DNA of 45,292 bases from an uncultured Acinetobacter sp. (GCF_947624825.1 NZ_CANQLZ010000020.1:1-45292); one strand, 5' to 3'. Positions 27,782 through 40,631 are shown, numbered from the stretch's first letter. Notes: generated from the letters alone by a model not told the origin. Made by a program: numbers and translations.

Positions 27782-28693
27782 TTAGGTCAACGCAATAGCA
27801 GGATCGAGCAAACCTTTGTCTTCTAAAAGACTTAACATAGTTGAACCAAGTTCTGCAGGACTACGGGTACAGGCCATTCCTGCACGTTCAAAGGCGGTAA
27901 ATTTCTCTTCTGCTGTGCCCTTGCCCCCTGAGATAATCGCACCTGCATGCCCCATACGTTTACCTTTAGGTGCAGTCACTCCCGCAATATAACCCACCAC
28001 TGGTTTTGTGACATTCGACTGAATATATTCCGCGGCTTCTTCTTCGGCTGTTCCGCCAATTTCACCAATCATAATAATGGCTTCAGTTTGCGGATCTTCT
28101 TCAAATAGTTTTAAGCAATCAATTTGATTCATACCCGGAATTGGGTCACCGCCAATTCCAATACAAGTTGATTGTCCTAGACCCAACTTGGTGGTTTGCG
28201 ATACAGCTTCATAGGTCAGCGTACCTGAACGCGAGATAATGCCAATTTTACCCGCTTTGTGGATATGACCCGGCATAATGCCAATTTTACATTCGCCTGG
28301 GGTAATAATCCCAGGGCAGTTTGGACCAATTAAACGTGCATGATTACCATAAGTTTCTAAGTAGCGTTTGGCTTTGAGCATATCTAAAGTGGGGACACCT
28401 TCTGTGATCACCACAATTAACTCTAACCCAGCATCAATTGATTCAATAATGGAATCCAGTACAAAAGGTGCAGGCACATAAATAGACGTAGCATTGGCAC
28501 CTGTTTCACGCACAGCGTCTTTAACAGTGTTAAAGACAGGTCGGTCTAAATGGCGTTGTCCGCCTTTGCCAGGGGTTACACCACCTACCACTTGCGTGCC
28601 ATAGGCAATCGATTGCTCTGAGTGAAAAGTACCATTCTTACCGGTAAAGCCTTGTACAATCACTTGAGTATTTTTATTGACGAGTACGCTCAT
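27782..28693 (-). CDS. sucD: Succinyl-CoA synthetase, alpha subunit
   Basis: SucD binds CoA and carries the phosphohistidine that transfers phosphate to NDP. The 303-residue protein has [15 protein letters not shown] (13-27), the LIGPNCPGI segment (121-129) and the active-site His249 in [12 protein letters not shown]. It is 11 bp downstream of sucC and certainly cotranscribed. It is slightly longer than the E. coli protein (289). Confidence 0.97.
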   Translation of the reverse strand: MSVLVNKNTQVIVQGFTGKNGTFHSEQSIAYGTQVVGGVTPGKGGQRHLDRPVFNTVKDAVRETGANATSIYVPAPFVLDSIIESIDAGLELIVVITEGVPTLDMLKAKRYLETYGNHARLIGPNCPGIITPGECKIGIMPGHIHKAGKIGIISRSGTLTYEAVSQTTKLGLGQSTCIGIGGDPIPGMNQIDCLKLFEEDPQTEAIIMIGEIGGTAEEEAAEYIQSNVTKPVVGYIAGVTAPKGKRMGHAGAIISGGKGTAEEKFTAFERAGMACTRSPAELGSTMLSLLEDKGLLDPAIALT

Positions 28694-28704
28694 TATTTTT
28701 CTCC

Positions 28705-29871
28705 TTATGCGTCTACAGCAGCGACAACTTTTTGTGCAGCGTCTGCCAAACCTTGCGCTGAAATCAAGGTTAAACCCGATTCATCCAACAACTTTGCCCC
28801 TAATTCGGCATTATTACCTTCTAAACGTACCACCACAGGAATTGCCACATGCACCTCACGTACTGCTGCAATAATAGCTTCGGCAATCATGTCACAGCGG
28901 ACAATACCACCAAAAATATTAATCAAAACCGCTTGTACTGAACCATCTGTAAGAATGATTTTAAAAGCTTCAATCACACGCTCTTTGGTTGCACCGCCAC
29001 CGACATCAAGGAAATTCGCTGGTTGACCACCGTACAGCTTAATAATGTCCATGGTTGCCATGGCAAGGCCTGCACCATTGACCATACAACCAATATTGCC
29101 TTCTAAAGCCACATAATTCAGATCATGTTCAGAAGCGCGTAATTCGCGTTCATTTTCTTGCGATTTATCCCGTAAAGCGGCAATGTGCGGCAAACGGTAT
29201 AAGGCATTTGAATCAATGCCAATTTTGGCATCTACACATAGAATGTCACCATTTTCACGTACCGACAAAGGGTTAATTTCAAATAATGCAAAATCATTTT
29301 CTATAAAAGCACGATAAGCTGCGCTCATAATCGTAACAAATTGGGCTATCTGTTCTGAATTTAAACCCAGCGCAAAACCAACTTCACGTGCTTGAAAAGG
29401 TTGCAAACCAACCAATGGGTCTACTTCTACCTTAATAATTTTTTCAGGGCTGTCTTCTGCAACTTTCTCAATATCAACACCACCTTCGGTAGATGCCATA
29501 AAAGTGACTCGACGACTAGAACGATCCACCACTGCACCCAAATACAACTCACGTTCTACAGGATAAACATCTTCACAGACTAAGATTTGATTAACGGGTT
29601 GACCCAAACTGTCGGTTTGATAGGTGACTAAACGGCTACCTAATAAATTTTTGGCATATTCAGCAGCTTCATCACTTGATTTGACCACTTTCACCCCACC
29701 TGCTTTACCACGGCCTCCTGCATGCACTTGAGCTTTCATCACCGCAAATTTGCCACCCAATTGTTCAAAGGCTTGACGTGCTGCTTGCTCGCTTTCAATC
29801 ACAATGCCTTCTTGAATCGGCATTCCGTATTGTTTTAATAATGCTTTGGCTTGGTACTCATGTAAATTCAT
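28705..29871 (-). CDS. sucC: Succinyl-CoA synthetase, beta subunit
   Basis: SucC supplies the ATP-grasp nucleotide site and completes the alpha2beta2-type ligase with SucD. At 388 residues it has the standard length. It begins [16 protein letters not shown] and contains [14 protein letters not shown], and later [16 protein letters not shown] ([12 protein letters not shown]) and [11 protein letters not shown]. It lies downstream of lpd but beyond a strong terminator, so sucCD is probably a separate transcript. Confidence 0.97.
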   Translation of the reverse strand: MNLHEYQAKALLKQYGMPIQEGIVIESEQAARQAFEQLGGKFAVMKAQVHAGGRGKAGGVKVVKSSDEAAEYAKNLLGSRLVTYQTDSLGQPVNQILVCEDVYPVERELYLGAVVDRSSRRVTFMASTEGGVDIEKVAEDSPEKIIKVEVDPLVGLQPFQAREVGFALGLNSEQIAQFVTIMSAAYRAFIENDFALFEINPLSVRENGDILCVDAKIGIDSNALYRLPHIAALRDKSQENERELRASEHDLNYVALEGNIGCMVNGAGLAMATMDIIKLYGGQPANFLDVGGGATKERVIEAFKIILTDGSVQAVLINIFGGIVRCDMIAEAIIAAVREVHVAIPVVVRLEGNNAELGAKLLDESGLTLISAQGLADAAQKVVAAVDA

Positions 29872-30001
29872 ACAACAACCTTTAATTTATTGGTTTTATC
29901 TTGTGGCTTTATAGGGCAAACATCCGTCGAACTGACTATAAAGCATATTGTGCTTTGTTATTTTTAGAGGATAAAGCATACAAATACAACCTTTTTTGCA
30001 T

Positions 30002-30031
30002 AAAAAAAGAGCAGCGATTGCTGCTCTTTTT
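30002..30031 (-). terminator. Terminator of sucA-sucB-lpd
   Basis: AAAAAGAGCAGC-GATT-GCTGCTCTTTTT lies between lpd and sucC, seventeen bases after the lpd stop. Confidence 0.93.
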
Positions 30032-30047
30032 GTTAATCTTTCACAGA

Positions 30048-31523
<1,476 letters not shown>

Positions 31524-31547
31524 TAGGTTATTCTTAAGAATTAATAA

Positions 31548-32753
31548 TTAAAGATCTAAGATCAGGCGAGCTGGCTCTTCTAACAATTCTTTGATTGTTA
31601 CTAAGAAACCTACTGCTTCTTTACCATCAATTAAACGGTGGTCGTAAGAAAGTGCCAAGTACATCATCGGCAAGATTTCTACCTGACCATTTACAGCCAT
31701 TGGGCGCTCTTGGATTTTATGCATACCCAAAATCGCAGTTTGTGGCGTATTTAAAATAGGTGTAGAAAGAAGTGAACCGAAAGTACCACCATTAGTAATA
31801 GTGAACGTACCGCCAGTCATGTCTTCGATGCCTAATTTGCCATCACGCGCTTTGTATGCATAGTCACGGATACCGTTTTCAACTTCAGCATAGTTCATGC
31901 GATCTGTATCACGAAGTACAGGAACCACTAAGCCACGCTCAGAAGATACCGCTACACCGATATCATAGAAACCATGATATACGATATCGTCGCCATCAAT
32001 AGACGCATTTACCGCAGGATAACGCTTAAGTGCTTCAGTTGCTGCTTTAACAAAGAATGACATAAAGCCTAAACGTGCACCATGACGCTTCTCGAACGCA
32101 TCTTTGTATTGCGCACGCATTTCCATGATTGGCTTCATGTTCACTTCGTTAAACGTGGTTAACATTGCTGTTTCTTGGGTTGCAGCAAGTAAACGTTCAG
32201 CTACACGCTTACGTAGACGTGTCATTGGAACACGTTTTTCAACACGCTCGCCCACTGCAACGCTTAATGGTTGCGCAGCAGGTTTAGCTTGATGATTTGC
32301 AACGTCTTCTTTAGTAATACGACCACCGCGACCAGAACCTGCAACATCACTTGCAGCAATACCAGTTTCAGTTAACGCTTTACGTACCGCAGGTGCTTGA
32401 TCAGCAACTTGCGCACGCTCAACGATTGGTGCATTGCCTGCTTGAGTTTGTGAAGATGCTTGTTCTACTTTCTCTTCAGACTGAACTGCTTGAGTTTGAG
32501 CCGCGCCAGATACAGCACCTGCTTCAAAATGAGCAATCACTTCAGATGAAAGGACTGTGTCGCCTTCATTTTTGATGATTTGCGCAATCGTACCGTCAGC
32601 AGGAGCAACAACTTCTAATACAACTTTATCCGTTTCAATATCACAGATTACTTCGTCGCGTGCTACTGCTTCGCCTGGTTGTTTGTGCCAAGTTGCGATT
32701 GTGCCGTCTGCAACTGATTCTGGAAATACAGGTGCTTTAATTTCGGTTGCCAT
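31548..32753 (-). CDS. sucB: Dihydrolipoyllysine succinyltransferase (E2o)
   Basis: SucB is the core of the 2-oxoglutarate dehydrogenase complex. The 401-residue protein has an N-terminal lipoyl domain with the lipoylated Lys43 in [11 protein letters not shown], an Ala/Gln/Glu-rich linker, a peripheral-subunit-binding domain ([13 protein letters not shown]... [11 protein letters not shown]) and the catalytic domain ending with [16 protein letters not shown], whose His and Asp are catalytic. It begins 18 bp after sucA. Confidence 0.97.
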   Translation of the reverse strand: MATEIKAPVFPESVADGTIATWHKQPGEAVARDEVICDIETDKVVLEVVAPADGTIAQIIKNEGDTVLSSEVIAHFEAGAVSGAAQTQAVQSEEKVEQASSQTQAGNAPIVERAQVADQAPAVRKALTETGIAASDVAGSGRGGRITKEDVANHQAKPAAQPLSVAVGERVEKRVPMTRLRKRVAERLLAATQETAMLTTFNEVNMKPIMEMRAQYKDAFEKRHGARLGFMSFFVKAATEALKRYPAVNASIDGDDIVYHGFYDIGVAVSSERGLVVPVLRDTDRMNYAEVENGIRDYAYKARDGKLGIEDMTGGTFTITNGGTFGSLLSTPILNTPQTAILGMHKIQERPMAVNGQVEILPMMYLALSYDHRLIDGKEAVGFLVTIKELLEEPARLILDL

Positions 32754-32771
32754 GATTTTAGAATCTCCTGA

Positions 32772-35591
32772 TTATTCTACGATCGCTAAAGCGTCATTTA
32801 CGAGCTGAGCTTGTTGTTTTGCATGTAAGTATGGTGAACCACATGCCGGTGCAGCAGAAGCTTCACGGCCTGCGTAGCTTAACTTGATTTGTTTACCTGA
32901 AGCCATTAAGCCTTCATATAAACGTGGCGCGATGAACAACCAAGCACCTTGGTTTTTCGGTTCTTCTTGCGCCCATACCAATTCAGTCACGTTTGGATAC
33001 TGAGCAAGAACTTCAGCTAAACGTGCTTCTGGGTATGGATATAACTGTTCAATACGTACAATAACAGTATTGTTTAATTCTTTTTCACGACGTTTTTCAA
33101 GTAAATCGTAGTAAACTTTACCACCACAAAGTACAACGCGAGTCACGTCAGCTTTGTTGATGTTATCCACTTCATCGATTACTGTTTGGAATGTACCCGT
33201 TGCAAGCTCATCTAAAGTAGAAGTCGCTAACTTGTGACGAAGTAAAGACTTCGGTGAAGTTACGATTAATGGCTTACGAATTGGACGAACCGCTTGACGA
33301 CGTAATGCATGGAAGATCTGTGCAGGTGTTGTTGGTGTAATTACTTGCATGTTTTCTTCAGCACATAACTGTAAGAAACGCTCTAGACGTGCAGATGAAT
33401 GCTCTGGACCTTGACCTTCAAAACCATGTGGAAGAAGCATAGTTAAGCCACATACACGTTCCCATTTGGTTTCGCCAGATGAGATAAATTGGTCAATCAC
33501 AACCTGTGCACAGTTTGCGAAGTCACCAAATTGTGCTTCCCAAATAATTAAACCGTGTGGAATAGTAGTTGCATAACCATATTCAAATGCAAGAACGGCC
33601 ATTTCTGAAAGAAGTGAGTCGTATAATGCAAAACGTGGTTGGTTGTCTTTTACATTACAAAGTGGAATGTAAGTTTCGCCATCTACTTGGTTATGAAGTT
33701 TTGCATGACGGTGTGAGAATGTACCACGACCAACGTCTTCACCCGTAATACGAACCAAGTAACCATCATCTAGTAATGTTGCATAAGCTAAAGTTTCTGC
33801 AGCACCCCAGTTTAAAGGCATCTCGCCCGTTTGCATTTTCAAACGATCGTCAATTACTTTAGCAACCTGACGCTGCATTACGAAACCTTCTGGAAGTTTA
33901 CGCATGCCTTCGCCAAGCTCTTTTAAGCGCTCAACTGGGAAAGTCGTATCCCAAACGTCTGTATAATCGTGACCTAAATACGGTGTCCAATCAACAAACA
34001 TTTTCTTGTTTGGTTCTAAGACAAGTGCATTGGCAACGTGATTACCTGCTTCTAAATCAGCACGGTAGTCTTCGATCATTTGATCTGCTGAGGCACGATC
34101 AAGTACACCTTCTTGAACCAACTTGTCTGCATATAATGTACGTGTTGTGGTCTTTTTATTGATCACTTGATACATCATTGGCTGAGTTGCAGCAGGCTCA
34201 TCGGCTTCGTTATGACCACGACGACGGTAGCAGAACATGTCAATCACAACGTCTTTACGGAATGTATGACGGAAGTCATGTGCAAGCTGTGCTACAAACA
34301 ATACCGCTTCAGGATCATCACCATTTACATGGAAGATTGGTGCTTGGATCATTTTTGCAATGTCGGTACAGTATTCTGTAGAACGCGCATCACGTGGATC
34401 AGACGTTGTAAAGCCTACTTGGTTGTTGACAACAATATGAACCGTACCACCAACCGTGTAACCACGCGTTTGTGACATTTGGAAGGTTTCTTGGTTTACA
34501 CCTTGACCTGCAAATGCAGCATCACCGTGAACGATGACTGGTAATACATCATCACCGCCAATGTCTTTACGACGTACTTGACGTGCACGTACCGAACCTT
34601 CAACCACAGGGCCGACGATTTCTAAGTGCGATGGGTTAAACGCAAGCGCTAAGTGAACTTCGCCACCAGCCGTCATCACGTTTGATGAAAAACCTTGGTG
34701 GTACTTAACGTCACCAGAACCTTTTTTATGTAGTGATTTACCTTCGAATTCACCAAACAATTCAGCTGGGTTTTTACCCATAATGTTGACAAGAAGGTTT
34801 AAACGGCCGCGGTGAGGCATACCGATCACAACTTCTTTACAACCCACTGAACCTGCACGTTGAATTACCGCATCAACCATAGGGATGAAAGACTCACCAC
34901 CCTCTACACCAAAGCGTTTTGCACCAACGTATTTATTACCAAGGAATTTTTCTAGTCCCTCAGCTGCAGTTAAACGTTCTAAAACGTGTTTTTTCTCATC
35001 AGCAGTAAAGCTAAATTGACCACGTGCACTTTCAAGACGTTGTTGAATCCAACGTTTCTCTTTGGTATCAACAATGTGCATGTATTCAGTACCTACTGTT
35101 TCACAGTAAGTCGCTTCTAATGCAGCAATAATTTCAGCAAGGGTTGCTTCTTCTTTACCAATCGCAAGGTTACCCGTGTGGAATACGGTATCCAAATCAG
35201 ATTTAGTTAAGCCGTGTGCATCTAATTCTAAGTCAAATGCTTGTTCACGCTTTGCCAAACCTAATGGATCAAGTTTTGCTTTTTGATGACCACGGTTACG
35301 ATATGCCGCGATTAATTGTAATACACCGATTTGACGACGCTCATGTTCAGAGCTAACAGTTGCTTGAACTACAGGCTGAACACGGTTTGAATTACGACCT
35401 AAAAGTAGGAATTGCTCACGTACATTGCTATGTGGTTGATCACCTTTAGGGAATTTATCGAAATAATCACGCCAGTCAGCACCAACTGAATCTGGTGACG
35501 CTAAATAATGTTCGTAAAGTTCTTCAATATACGCTGCACTGTCAGCGGAAAGTTCAGTGTCAAGACGCAGAGCGTCAGCAACTTCTTGCAT
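32772..35591 (-). CDS. sucA: 2-oxoglutarate dehydrogenase E1 component
   Basis: SucA is the thiamine-diphosphate-dependent decarboxylase that also succinylates the lipoyl group of SucB. The product (about 939 residues) carries the E1o-specific N-terminal part (YIEELYEHYLASPDSVGADW), GMPHRGRLNLLVNIMGK, HGDAAFAGQGVNQE and GTVHIVVNNQVGFTT of the ThDP site, and GPEHSSARLERFLQL. I prefer the ATG at 35591 (MQEVADALRL); an in-frame ATG at 35603 adds MGPQ but has AGGA only one base away. A long, structured upstream region precedes it. Confidence 0.97.
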   Translation of the reverse strand: MQEVADALRLDTELSADSAAYIEELYEHYLASPDSVGADWRDYFDKFPKGDQPHSNVREQFLLLGRNSNRVQPVVQATVSSEHERRQIGVLQLIAAYRNRGHQKAKLDPLGLAKREQAFDLELDAHGLTKSDLDTVFHTGNLAIGKEEATLAEIIAALEATYCETVGTEYMHIVDTKEKRWIQQRLESARGQFSFTADEKKHVLERLTAAEGLEKFLGNKYVGAKRFGVEGGESFIPMVDAVIQRAGSVGCKEVVIGMPHRGRLNLLVNIMGKNPAELFGEFEGKSLHKKGSGDVKYHQGFSSNVMTAGGEVHLALAFNPSHLEIVGPVVEGSVRARQVRRKDIGGDDVLPVIVHGDAAFAGQGVNQETFQMSQTRGYTVGGTVHIVVNNQVGFTTSDPRDARSTEYCTDIAKMIQAPIFHVNGDDPEAVLFVAQLAHDFRHTFRKDVVIDMFCYRRRGHNEADEPAATQPMMYQVINKKTTTRTLYADKLVQEGVLDRASADQMIEDYRADLEAGNHVANALVLEPNKKMFVDWTPYLGHDYTDVWDTTFPVERLKELGEGMRKLPEGFVMQRQVAKVIDDRLKMQTGEMPLNWGAAETLAYATLLDDGYLVRITGEDVGRGTFSHRHAKLHNQVDGETYIPLCNVKDNQPRFALYDSLLSEMAVLAFEYGYATTIPHGLIIWEAQFGDFANCAQVVIDQFISSGETKWERVCGLTMLLPHGFEGQGPEHSSARLERFLQLCAEENMQVITPTTPAQIFHALRRQAVRPIRKPLIVTSPKSLLRHKLATSTLDELATGTFQTVIDEVDNINKADVTRVVLCGGKVYYDLLEKRREKELNNTVIVRIEQLYPYPEARLAEVLAQYPNVTELVWAQEEPKNQGAWLFIAPRLYEGLMASGKQIKLSYAGREASAAPACGSPYLHAKQQAQLVNDALAIVE

Positions 35592-35759
35592 TTGTGGACC
35601 CATTTCCTATTGCAAAAACATTTCAGGATGCTTAGTTTTAAGCAAACCCATGATTGATAATGTCAAATTGGTGACATGACATTAGTCCCCATTGGACATC
35701 AGCCATGAGGCGTTATCTCTACATTAAAATAACGTAGATAATGAATCATAACGCCCCTC
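35592..35759 (-). promoter_or_regulatory. Structured sucA leader with alternative hairpins
   Basis: The 170 bp before sucA contain TAATGTCA (35658-35665) pairing with TGACATTA (35677-35684), an alternative TGTCA-AATTGG-TGACA (35661-35676) that uses the same left arm, GTCC-CCATT-GGAC (about 35686-35698), and a larger stem GAGGCGTTAT (35707-35716) / ATAACGCCCCTC (35748-35759). Competing pairings suggest an RNA switch or protein-binding leader. A sucA-II RNA motif is known upstream of sucA in Pseudomonadales; whether this is the same cannot be decided by eye. Confidence 0.5.
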
Positions 35760-36297
35760 AGCGGCATCATCACTCATCACATACTCGGCCAAAACCGAGC
35801 AATTTTTTGCAAATCGACTTAGAAAAATAAATCGAAGCGATTTACTTTTCTAAAACGATTTGACGCATTTAGTTATACGCAATTTTAACAGGCTTCGTGT
35901 AGAAAAAATGTATGCACAAACATAAAATTTCCTATATCTAACAGATCATTGATCCTAACATGAAGCAGCTAAAATCAAACATTTAAATGTTCGCACTATT
36001 GTAACCTATGCTGCTTGATCTCAGGTGAAGATTCAATTTAGACCAAAGTCCAAAGGCTAGATAACAAAAAAGAGCATCTTATTTCAATCTGCCCTTTGTA
36101 CCATTGTTACATGATAACATTTTAATCTCAGATGTGTAGCGTGTCGGCGTGCTTTGTGGCATCAAAAAAACAAATTAGCGCAATTAAATGAGAGTCAGAT
36201 TAAAAAATCACCAATTTTTAAAGCTCGCATTTTCACTTATAGGTCACAGCAACAAAGTCATAGAAAATAGCGATACTTTTGACTTTTCTATTGTCAT
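35604..36297. other. Long sdhB-sucA intergenic region without genes
   Basis: No ORF here looks real. It contains the sucA leader, a small hairpin CTCGG-CCAAAA-CCGAG, a 53-bp near-palindrome (35810-35862), a TGTTA-CATGA-TAACA palindrome near 36105-36119 and otherwise AT-rich sequence. The size suggests independent control of sucA. Confidence 0.75.
35810..35862. repeat. 53-bp imperfect palindrome
   Basis: Arms 35810-35834 and 35838-35862 (25 nt each) match at 22 of 25 positions around a 3-nt loop AAG. Each arm has AAATCG twice (or its complement). No T-run follows on either strand, so a simple terminator is unlikely. Confidence 0.85.
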
Positions 36298-36330
36298 AAA
36301 AAAAGCACACCATGGGGTGTGCTTTTTTTT
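36298..36330 (-). terminator. Terminator of sdhCDAB
   Basis: AAAAGCACACC-ATG-GGGTGTGCTTTT with A- and T-tracts, just after the sdhB stop. Confidence 0.93.
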
Positions 36331-36342
36331 GATAGACAGAAA

Positions 36343-37053
36343 TTAACCTGCGTTATCAAACATCATGCTACGGATGTGACCGATTGCCTTCGTTGGATTT
36401 AAACCCTTAGGACATACAGACACACAGTTCATGATCCCTTTACAACGGAACAAAGAGAATGGGTCGTCAAGACGAGCCAAACGCTCTTGTGTTGCAGAGT
36501 CACGCGAGTCAATGATGAAACGGTATGCATTTAACAATGCTGATGGACCCAAGAACTTGTCTGGGTTCCACCAAAATGATGGACATGAAGTTGAACAACA
36601 TGCACATAAAATACATTCATACAAACCATCTAAGTGTTCACGCTCTTCAGGTGACTGCAAACGCTCTTTTGGTGGTGCAGGCTGATTATTGATCAAGAAC
36701 GGATGGATTTTGTTGTATTGATCGTAGAACTGATTCATATCTACAACCAAGTCTTTCACTACAGGCAGACCTGGAAGTGGACGAATTGTGATGACATCTG
36801 GTAAATCGTTTAGGTTCCAAAGACACGCTAAACCGTTTTTACCATTGATGTTAACACCATCAGAACCACAAATACCTTCACGGCATGAACGACGGAACGT
36901 TAAGGTTTCGTCTTGTACTTTTAATGCAAGTAAAACATCTAGCAACATACGGTGCTTTTCAGTTAACTCAAGCTTAAAAGTTTGCATGTACGGTGCTTTA
37001 TCCTTATCAGGATCGTAGCGGTAGATATTAAATGTACGAGTACCTCTACTCAT
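36343..37053 (-). CDS. sdhB: Succinate dehydrogenase iron-sulfur subunit
   Basis: SdhB passes electrons from SdhA to quinone through three Fe-S clusters. In 236 residues the [2Fe-2S] ligands are Cys57, Cys62, Asp65 and Cys77 (the Asp is also found in E. coli), and the other clusters use [16 protein letters not shown] and [15 protein letters not shown]. It is the last gene of sdhCDAB, 14 bp after sdhA. Confidence 0.97.
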   Translation of the reverse strand: MSRGTRTFNIYRYDPDKDKAPYMQTFKLELTEKHRMLLDVLLALKVQDETLTFRRSCREGICGSDGVNINGKNGLACLWNLNDLPDVITIRPLPGLPVVKDLVVDMNQFYDQYNKIHPFLINNQPAPPKERLQSPEEREHLDGLYECILCACCSTSCPSFWWNPDKFLGPSALLNAYRFIIDSRDSATQERLARLDDPFSLFRCKGIMNCVSVCPKGLNPTKAIGHIRSMMFDNAG

Positions 37054-37067
37054 CTCAACTCTCCTAA

Positions 37068-38966
37068 TTAGAATGTACGTGGTTTAGGTGGAATTGCATC
37101 AACCGTTAACGGACGGTAACGCACAGGCTTATACTCTAAACGGTTATCACTTGAGAACCATAAAGTATGCTTCATCCACACATCATCACGACGACCGTAC
37201 GGGTAAGACGGGTGATCTGGTGGTAACTCAAAGTCTACAACCGTATGCGCACCACGACATTCTTTACGTGCAGCAGCAGAAATTAATGTAGCTTTTGCTA
37301 CTTCGTATAAGTTTTCCACTTCTAAAGCTTCAACACGTGCGGTGTTAAACACTTTAGATTTGTCTTTTAAGTGGATATTACGAATACGTGGTTCAAGCGC
37401 AAGAATTTCTTTTACGCCTTTTTCAAGCAATGCAGTTGTACGGAATACACCAGCATGGTCTTGAACGATGTCACGAATCGCATCCGCTACGTCTTGTGCG
37501 TTTTCACCTGTTGTTGATTCGTCTAATGTACGAATACGTGCAACAGTTTGCTCAAGTACAGTCGTAGGAAGCGGTTCGTACGCACCATCATGTTGCTTAG
37601 TTACATATTCGATGATGTGCTGACCTGCAGCTTTACCAAATACAACCAAGTCAAGCAATGAGTTGGTACCTAAACGGTTTGCACCGTGTACAGATACACA
37701 TGAACATTCACCGATTGCATAGAAGCCTTTGATTGGCTTAGAGAAATCACGTTCACCGGCATTGGTTGAGTACACATCATTGTCTTTGTTGTAGTTGGCA
37801 TCTAGCGGTTGAGTTTCGCGAGATTCAGGTACAACAACTTGACCATGAATGTTTGTTGGAATACCACCCATTTGGTAATGGATTGTTGGTACTACAGGAA
37901 TTGGTTCTTTGGTGATGTCAACGTTTGCAAACTTCTTACCAATCTCAAATACAGATGGAAGACGTTTCATAATCGTTTCAGCACCTAAGTGTGTCATATC
38001 AAGTAAGATATAATCACCTTTAGGACCACAACCACGACCTTCTTTAATTTCTTGGTCCATAGAACGTGATACGAAGTCACGCGGCGCCAAGTCTTTTAAA
38101 GTTGGAGCATAACGTTCCATGAACGGTTCGCCGTCTTTGTTACGAAGGATTGCACCTTCACCACGACAACCTTCAGTTAACAATACGCCGGCACCCGCCA
38201 CACCCGTTGGGTGGAACTGCCAGAATTCCATATCTTGTAATGGAATACCTGCACGAGCTGCCATACCAAGACCGTCACCAGTGTTGATATAAGCGTTTGT
38301 AGATGCGCGGTAAACACGACCAGCACCACCGGTTGCAAACAAAGTAGCTTTACCTTGGAATACTGCAATTTTACCTGTTTCTTGGTCAATTGCGGTTACG
38401 CCAAGTACGTCGCCTGCTTCATTACGAATAAGATCAAGTGCGATCCATTCTACGAAGAATTGCGTACCCATTTTCACGTTGCTTTGGTAAAGCGTGTGAA
38501 GAAGTGCGTGACCTGTACGGTCGGCAGCAGCACATGCACGAGGAACCGCTTTTTCACCGTAGTTTGCAGAGTGACCACCAAACGGACGTTGGTAAATCGT
38601 ACCGTCTGCGTTACGGTCAAATGGCATACCTAAGTGTTCAAGTTCATAAACTACTTGTGGCGCTTCACGCGTCATAAACTCAATGGCGTCTTGGTCGCCT
38701 AACCAGTCCGAACCCTTAACCGTGTCGTAGAAATGGTAATGCCAGTTATCTTCTTGCATGTTACCAAGTGACGCACCGATACCACCTTGTGCTGCCACAG
38801 TGTGCGAACGTGTTGGGAATACTTTGGTCAATACAGCAACTTTTAAACCCGCTTGAGCAAGCTGGTAAGATGCGCGCATACCAGAACCACCACCACCTAC
38901 GATGACGGCATCGAAAGTTTCGTGTGGAATATTTGTGTAATCTTCTTTAGGGTTTATAGCGCCCAT
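37068..38966 (-). CDS. sdhA: Succinate dehydrogenase flavoprotein subunit
   Basis: SdhA oxidises succinate to fumarate with covalently bound FAD. The 632-residue protein has the FAD fold [18 protein letters not shown] (20-37), the flavinylated His55 in [11 protein letters not shown] and the active-site region [13 protein letters not shown], and [13 protein letters not shown]. It is about 40 residues longer than E. coli SdhA, partly at the N-terminus. It is 12 bp from sdhD. Confidence 0.97.
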   Translation of the reverse strand: MGAINPKEDYTNIPHETFDAVIVGGGGSGMRASYQLAQAGLKVAVLTKVFPTRSHTVAAQGGIGASLGNMQEDNWHYHFYDTVKGSDWLGDQDAIEFMTREAPQVVYELEHLGMPFDRNADGTIYQRPFGGHSANYGEKAVPRACAAADRTGHALLHTLYQSNVKMGTQFFVEWIALDLIRNEAGDVLGVTAIDQETGKIAVFQGKATLFATGGAGRVYRASTNAYINTGDGLGMAARAGIPLQDMEFWQFHPTGVAGAGVLLTEGCRGEGAILRNKDGEPFMERYAPTLKDLAPRDFVSRSMDQEIKEGRGCGPKGDYILLDMTHLGAETIMKRLPSVFEIGKKFANVDITKEPIPVVPTIHYQMGGIPTNIHGQVVVPESRETQPLDANYNKDNDVYSTNAGERDFSKPIKGFYAIGECSCVSVHGANRLGTNSLLDLVVFGKAAGQHIIEYVTKQHDGAYEPLPTTVLEQTVARIRTLDESTTGENAQDVADAIRDIVQDHAGVFRTTALLEKGVKEILALEPRIRNIHLKDKSKVFNTARVEALEVENLYEVAKATLISAAARKECRGAHTVVDFELPPDHPSYPYGRRDDVWMKHTLWFSSDNRLEYKPVRYRPLTVDAIPPKPRTF

Positions 38967-38978
38967 GATTGCTTCCTA

Positions 38979-39344
38979 TCAATTCGCCCAAAAAATCTGG
39001 ATTGCCCAGATTGCGTATGCCAATACAGCAATAATCACTGATGTAGTGAGTACCATACGCAAACCATTTGCTGAAGGACCCATTTGACGAGTCGTCACGT
39101 AATCCGTGAAAACTTGCCACATTCCGATCCAAGCATGTGCAACTAAAGATAAGACTGACAACAAAGATAAAATCTTCATTGGTGTTGTCATCATAAAACC
39201 GTACCACTGTTCAAAATTGAATCCGCTATTACACAAAATCCAACCGAATACCACTACGGTATAAACAGCTAATACAACAGCACTTACGCGTTGGATAAAC
39301 CAATCACGAGAACCTGAACCCGTAAAACCTGTAGCACTTTTCAT
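38979..39344 (-). CDS. sdhD: Succinate dehydrogenase membrane anchor subunit
   Basis: The 121-residue protein has three membrane helices and anchors SdhAB. RDWFIQRVSAVVLAVY and AHAWIGMWQVFTDY match conserved E. coli SdhD segments; the His of the latter lies near the heme. The ATG at 39344 overlaps the sdhC stop (TAATG), an arrangement that indicates translational coupling; a longer frame starting at 39359 is therefore rejected. Confidence 0.95.
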   Translation of the reverse strand: MKSATGFTGSGSRDWFIQRVSAVVLAVYTVVVFGWILCNSGFNFEQWYGFMMTTPMKILSLLSVLSLVAHAWIGMWQVFTDYVTTRQMGPSANGLRMVLTTSVIIAVLAYAIWAIQIFWAN

Positions 39345-39742
39345 TAGAGTACGATCCATACAAATGACGCAACGATACCAATTGCAGACAAGATTAATGC
39401 GATAGTAGCTGCTGTGCGACCGCTTTGCAGTTCCTCTGCAATGCCTTGGTCAGCAAGTAAATGCTTAACACCTGCAATGAAGTGGTAAATTAAGCCGGCT
39501 ACGAATACCCATACGATAAAGCGCACCACGAAACCACTCATGATTTCTTGAACTTGCGCAAAACCTTCAGGAGAAGACAATGACTTGTCTAAGATCCATA
39601 GAAGTACCGGGACGAGTAAAAATACGATGACACCAGAAAGACGGTGTAGAATTGATGCAATAGCCACAGGGGATTTTAAGTTTACGTCTAAAACTTGACC
39701 CATGGACAAATTGACAGGTCTGTTGCTTTTCACAGCGGGCAT
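39344..39742 (-). CDS. sdhC: Succinate dehydrogenase cytochrome b556 subunit
   Basis: The protein of up to 132 residues has three helices, the quinone-site segment SILHRLSGV and the heme ligand region YHFIAGVKHLLAD (axial His). It opens the sdhCDAB operon. The start is ambiguous: the ATG at 39742 has AGG directly adjacent, while a GTG three codons later (39733) has AGGA eight bases away and may be the real start. Confidence 0.94.
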   Translation of the reverse strand: MPAVKSNRPVNLSMGQVLDVNLKSPVAIASILHRLSGVIVFLLVPVLLWILDKSLSSPEGFAQVQEIMSGFVVRFIVWVFVAGLIYHFIAGVKHLLADQGIAEELQSGRTAATIALILSAIGIVASFVWIVL

Positions 39743-39841
39743 CCTGTAGTTAAAAACTCCATCCGGAGTTTGTTGGAATTAATTCGAAGGAAAGCTGGCA
39801 TTGTTAGGCAGTTTGCATGCCTAAACTTAAAACGACATCGA

Positions 39842-39870
39842 ATTATAAAACGTCAACTATTAAAATACAA
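39842..39870 (-). promoter_or_regulatory. Candidate sdhCDAB promoter
   Basis: On the minus strand TTGTAT (39865-39870) and a consensus TATAAT (39842-39847) are 17 bp apart, giving a leader of about 95 nt. Confidence 0.5.
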
Positions 39871-40603
39871 ACAGTGCTACTCGGCTTTTAGCCAAAAAAA
39901 CCATAAATAAGAATCATTAACATACACACAAATAGTTAAAACCAATTGCACGCGCTCTTAAATATCGCTATATCATTGGTTTTAAAGTAATCCCTTGATA
40001 TTTCATTAATCGCTTTTCCCTTTAGCATAGCGAAATGACATTTAGACTAAAGATAGAGAAATTTTCCTAATGAGCGTTTTTCATGGCGTAGATTGTCGTG
40101 CTTTTCTACCCCAAGTTGCTCTTTTTTCAAAAAATATCGTCATGGTGAAAAAAATTCATCTTAAAATACTCAATACAACAGCAAAATCTGAGCCTCAATT
40201 TTTATATGCCAGCTCTACCACCGCATACAGTTTTGCACAGTTTTCAAATGCCTCATCTGTTTTCAAATCGCTCAATACGTTATTTTTTAGCCAAACGGTT
40301 ATTATATCTCACATTATAAATAGATTTTTTTGTGGCTGATTTTCTGCATGATGACACAGCTATATTCAAGCTAAGTGGTGAAATATGCATTGTTTTCAAC
40401 AAAAAATACAGCGATGGATATTTCTAAATTTAAATTTTTCAAGGTTAAAAATCGTCTAGTTTTAAGCCATTAGCGTTATTTTTTTCTACATAATGCTTCA
40501 ATTTGACTTATTATACTGCTGCGGTGTAAAAGCACTTTTTGTCAGATGCATAATTTTTGGCTCTATTCTTGATTTAGATGTCAGCTTTTATCCATAAGTA
40601 TAA

Positions 40604-40631
40604 TTGACAAAACTTGTACACCCTCTAATCT
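40604..40631 (+). promoter_or_regulatory. gltA promoter
   Basis: TTGACA (40604-40609) and TAATCT (40626-40631) are 16 bp apart. TTGTACA (40614-40620) lies in the spacer, the same heptamer core seen twice before pckG, and may be an operator. The leader would be about 85 nt. Confidence 0.65.

Noticed and set aside
40070..40339. 89-codon open frame in the gltA-sdhC region
   Set aside because: Poor ribosome binding site, no recognisable domain, composition of intergenic AT-rich DNA and low-quality sequence; it lies in a control region.
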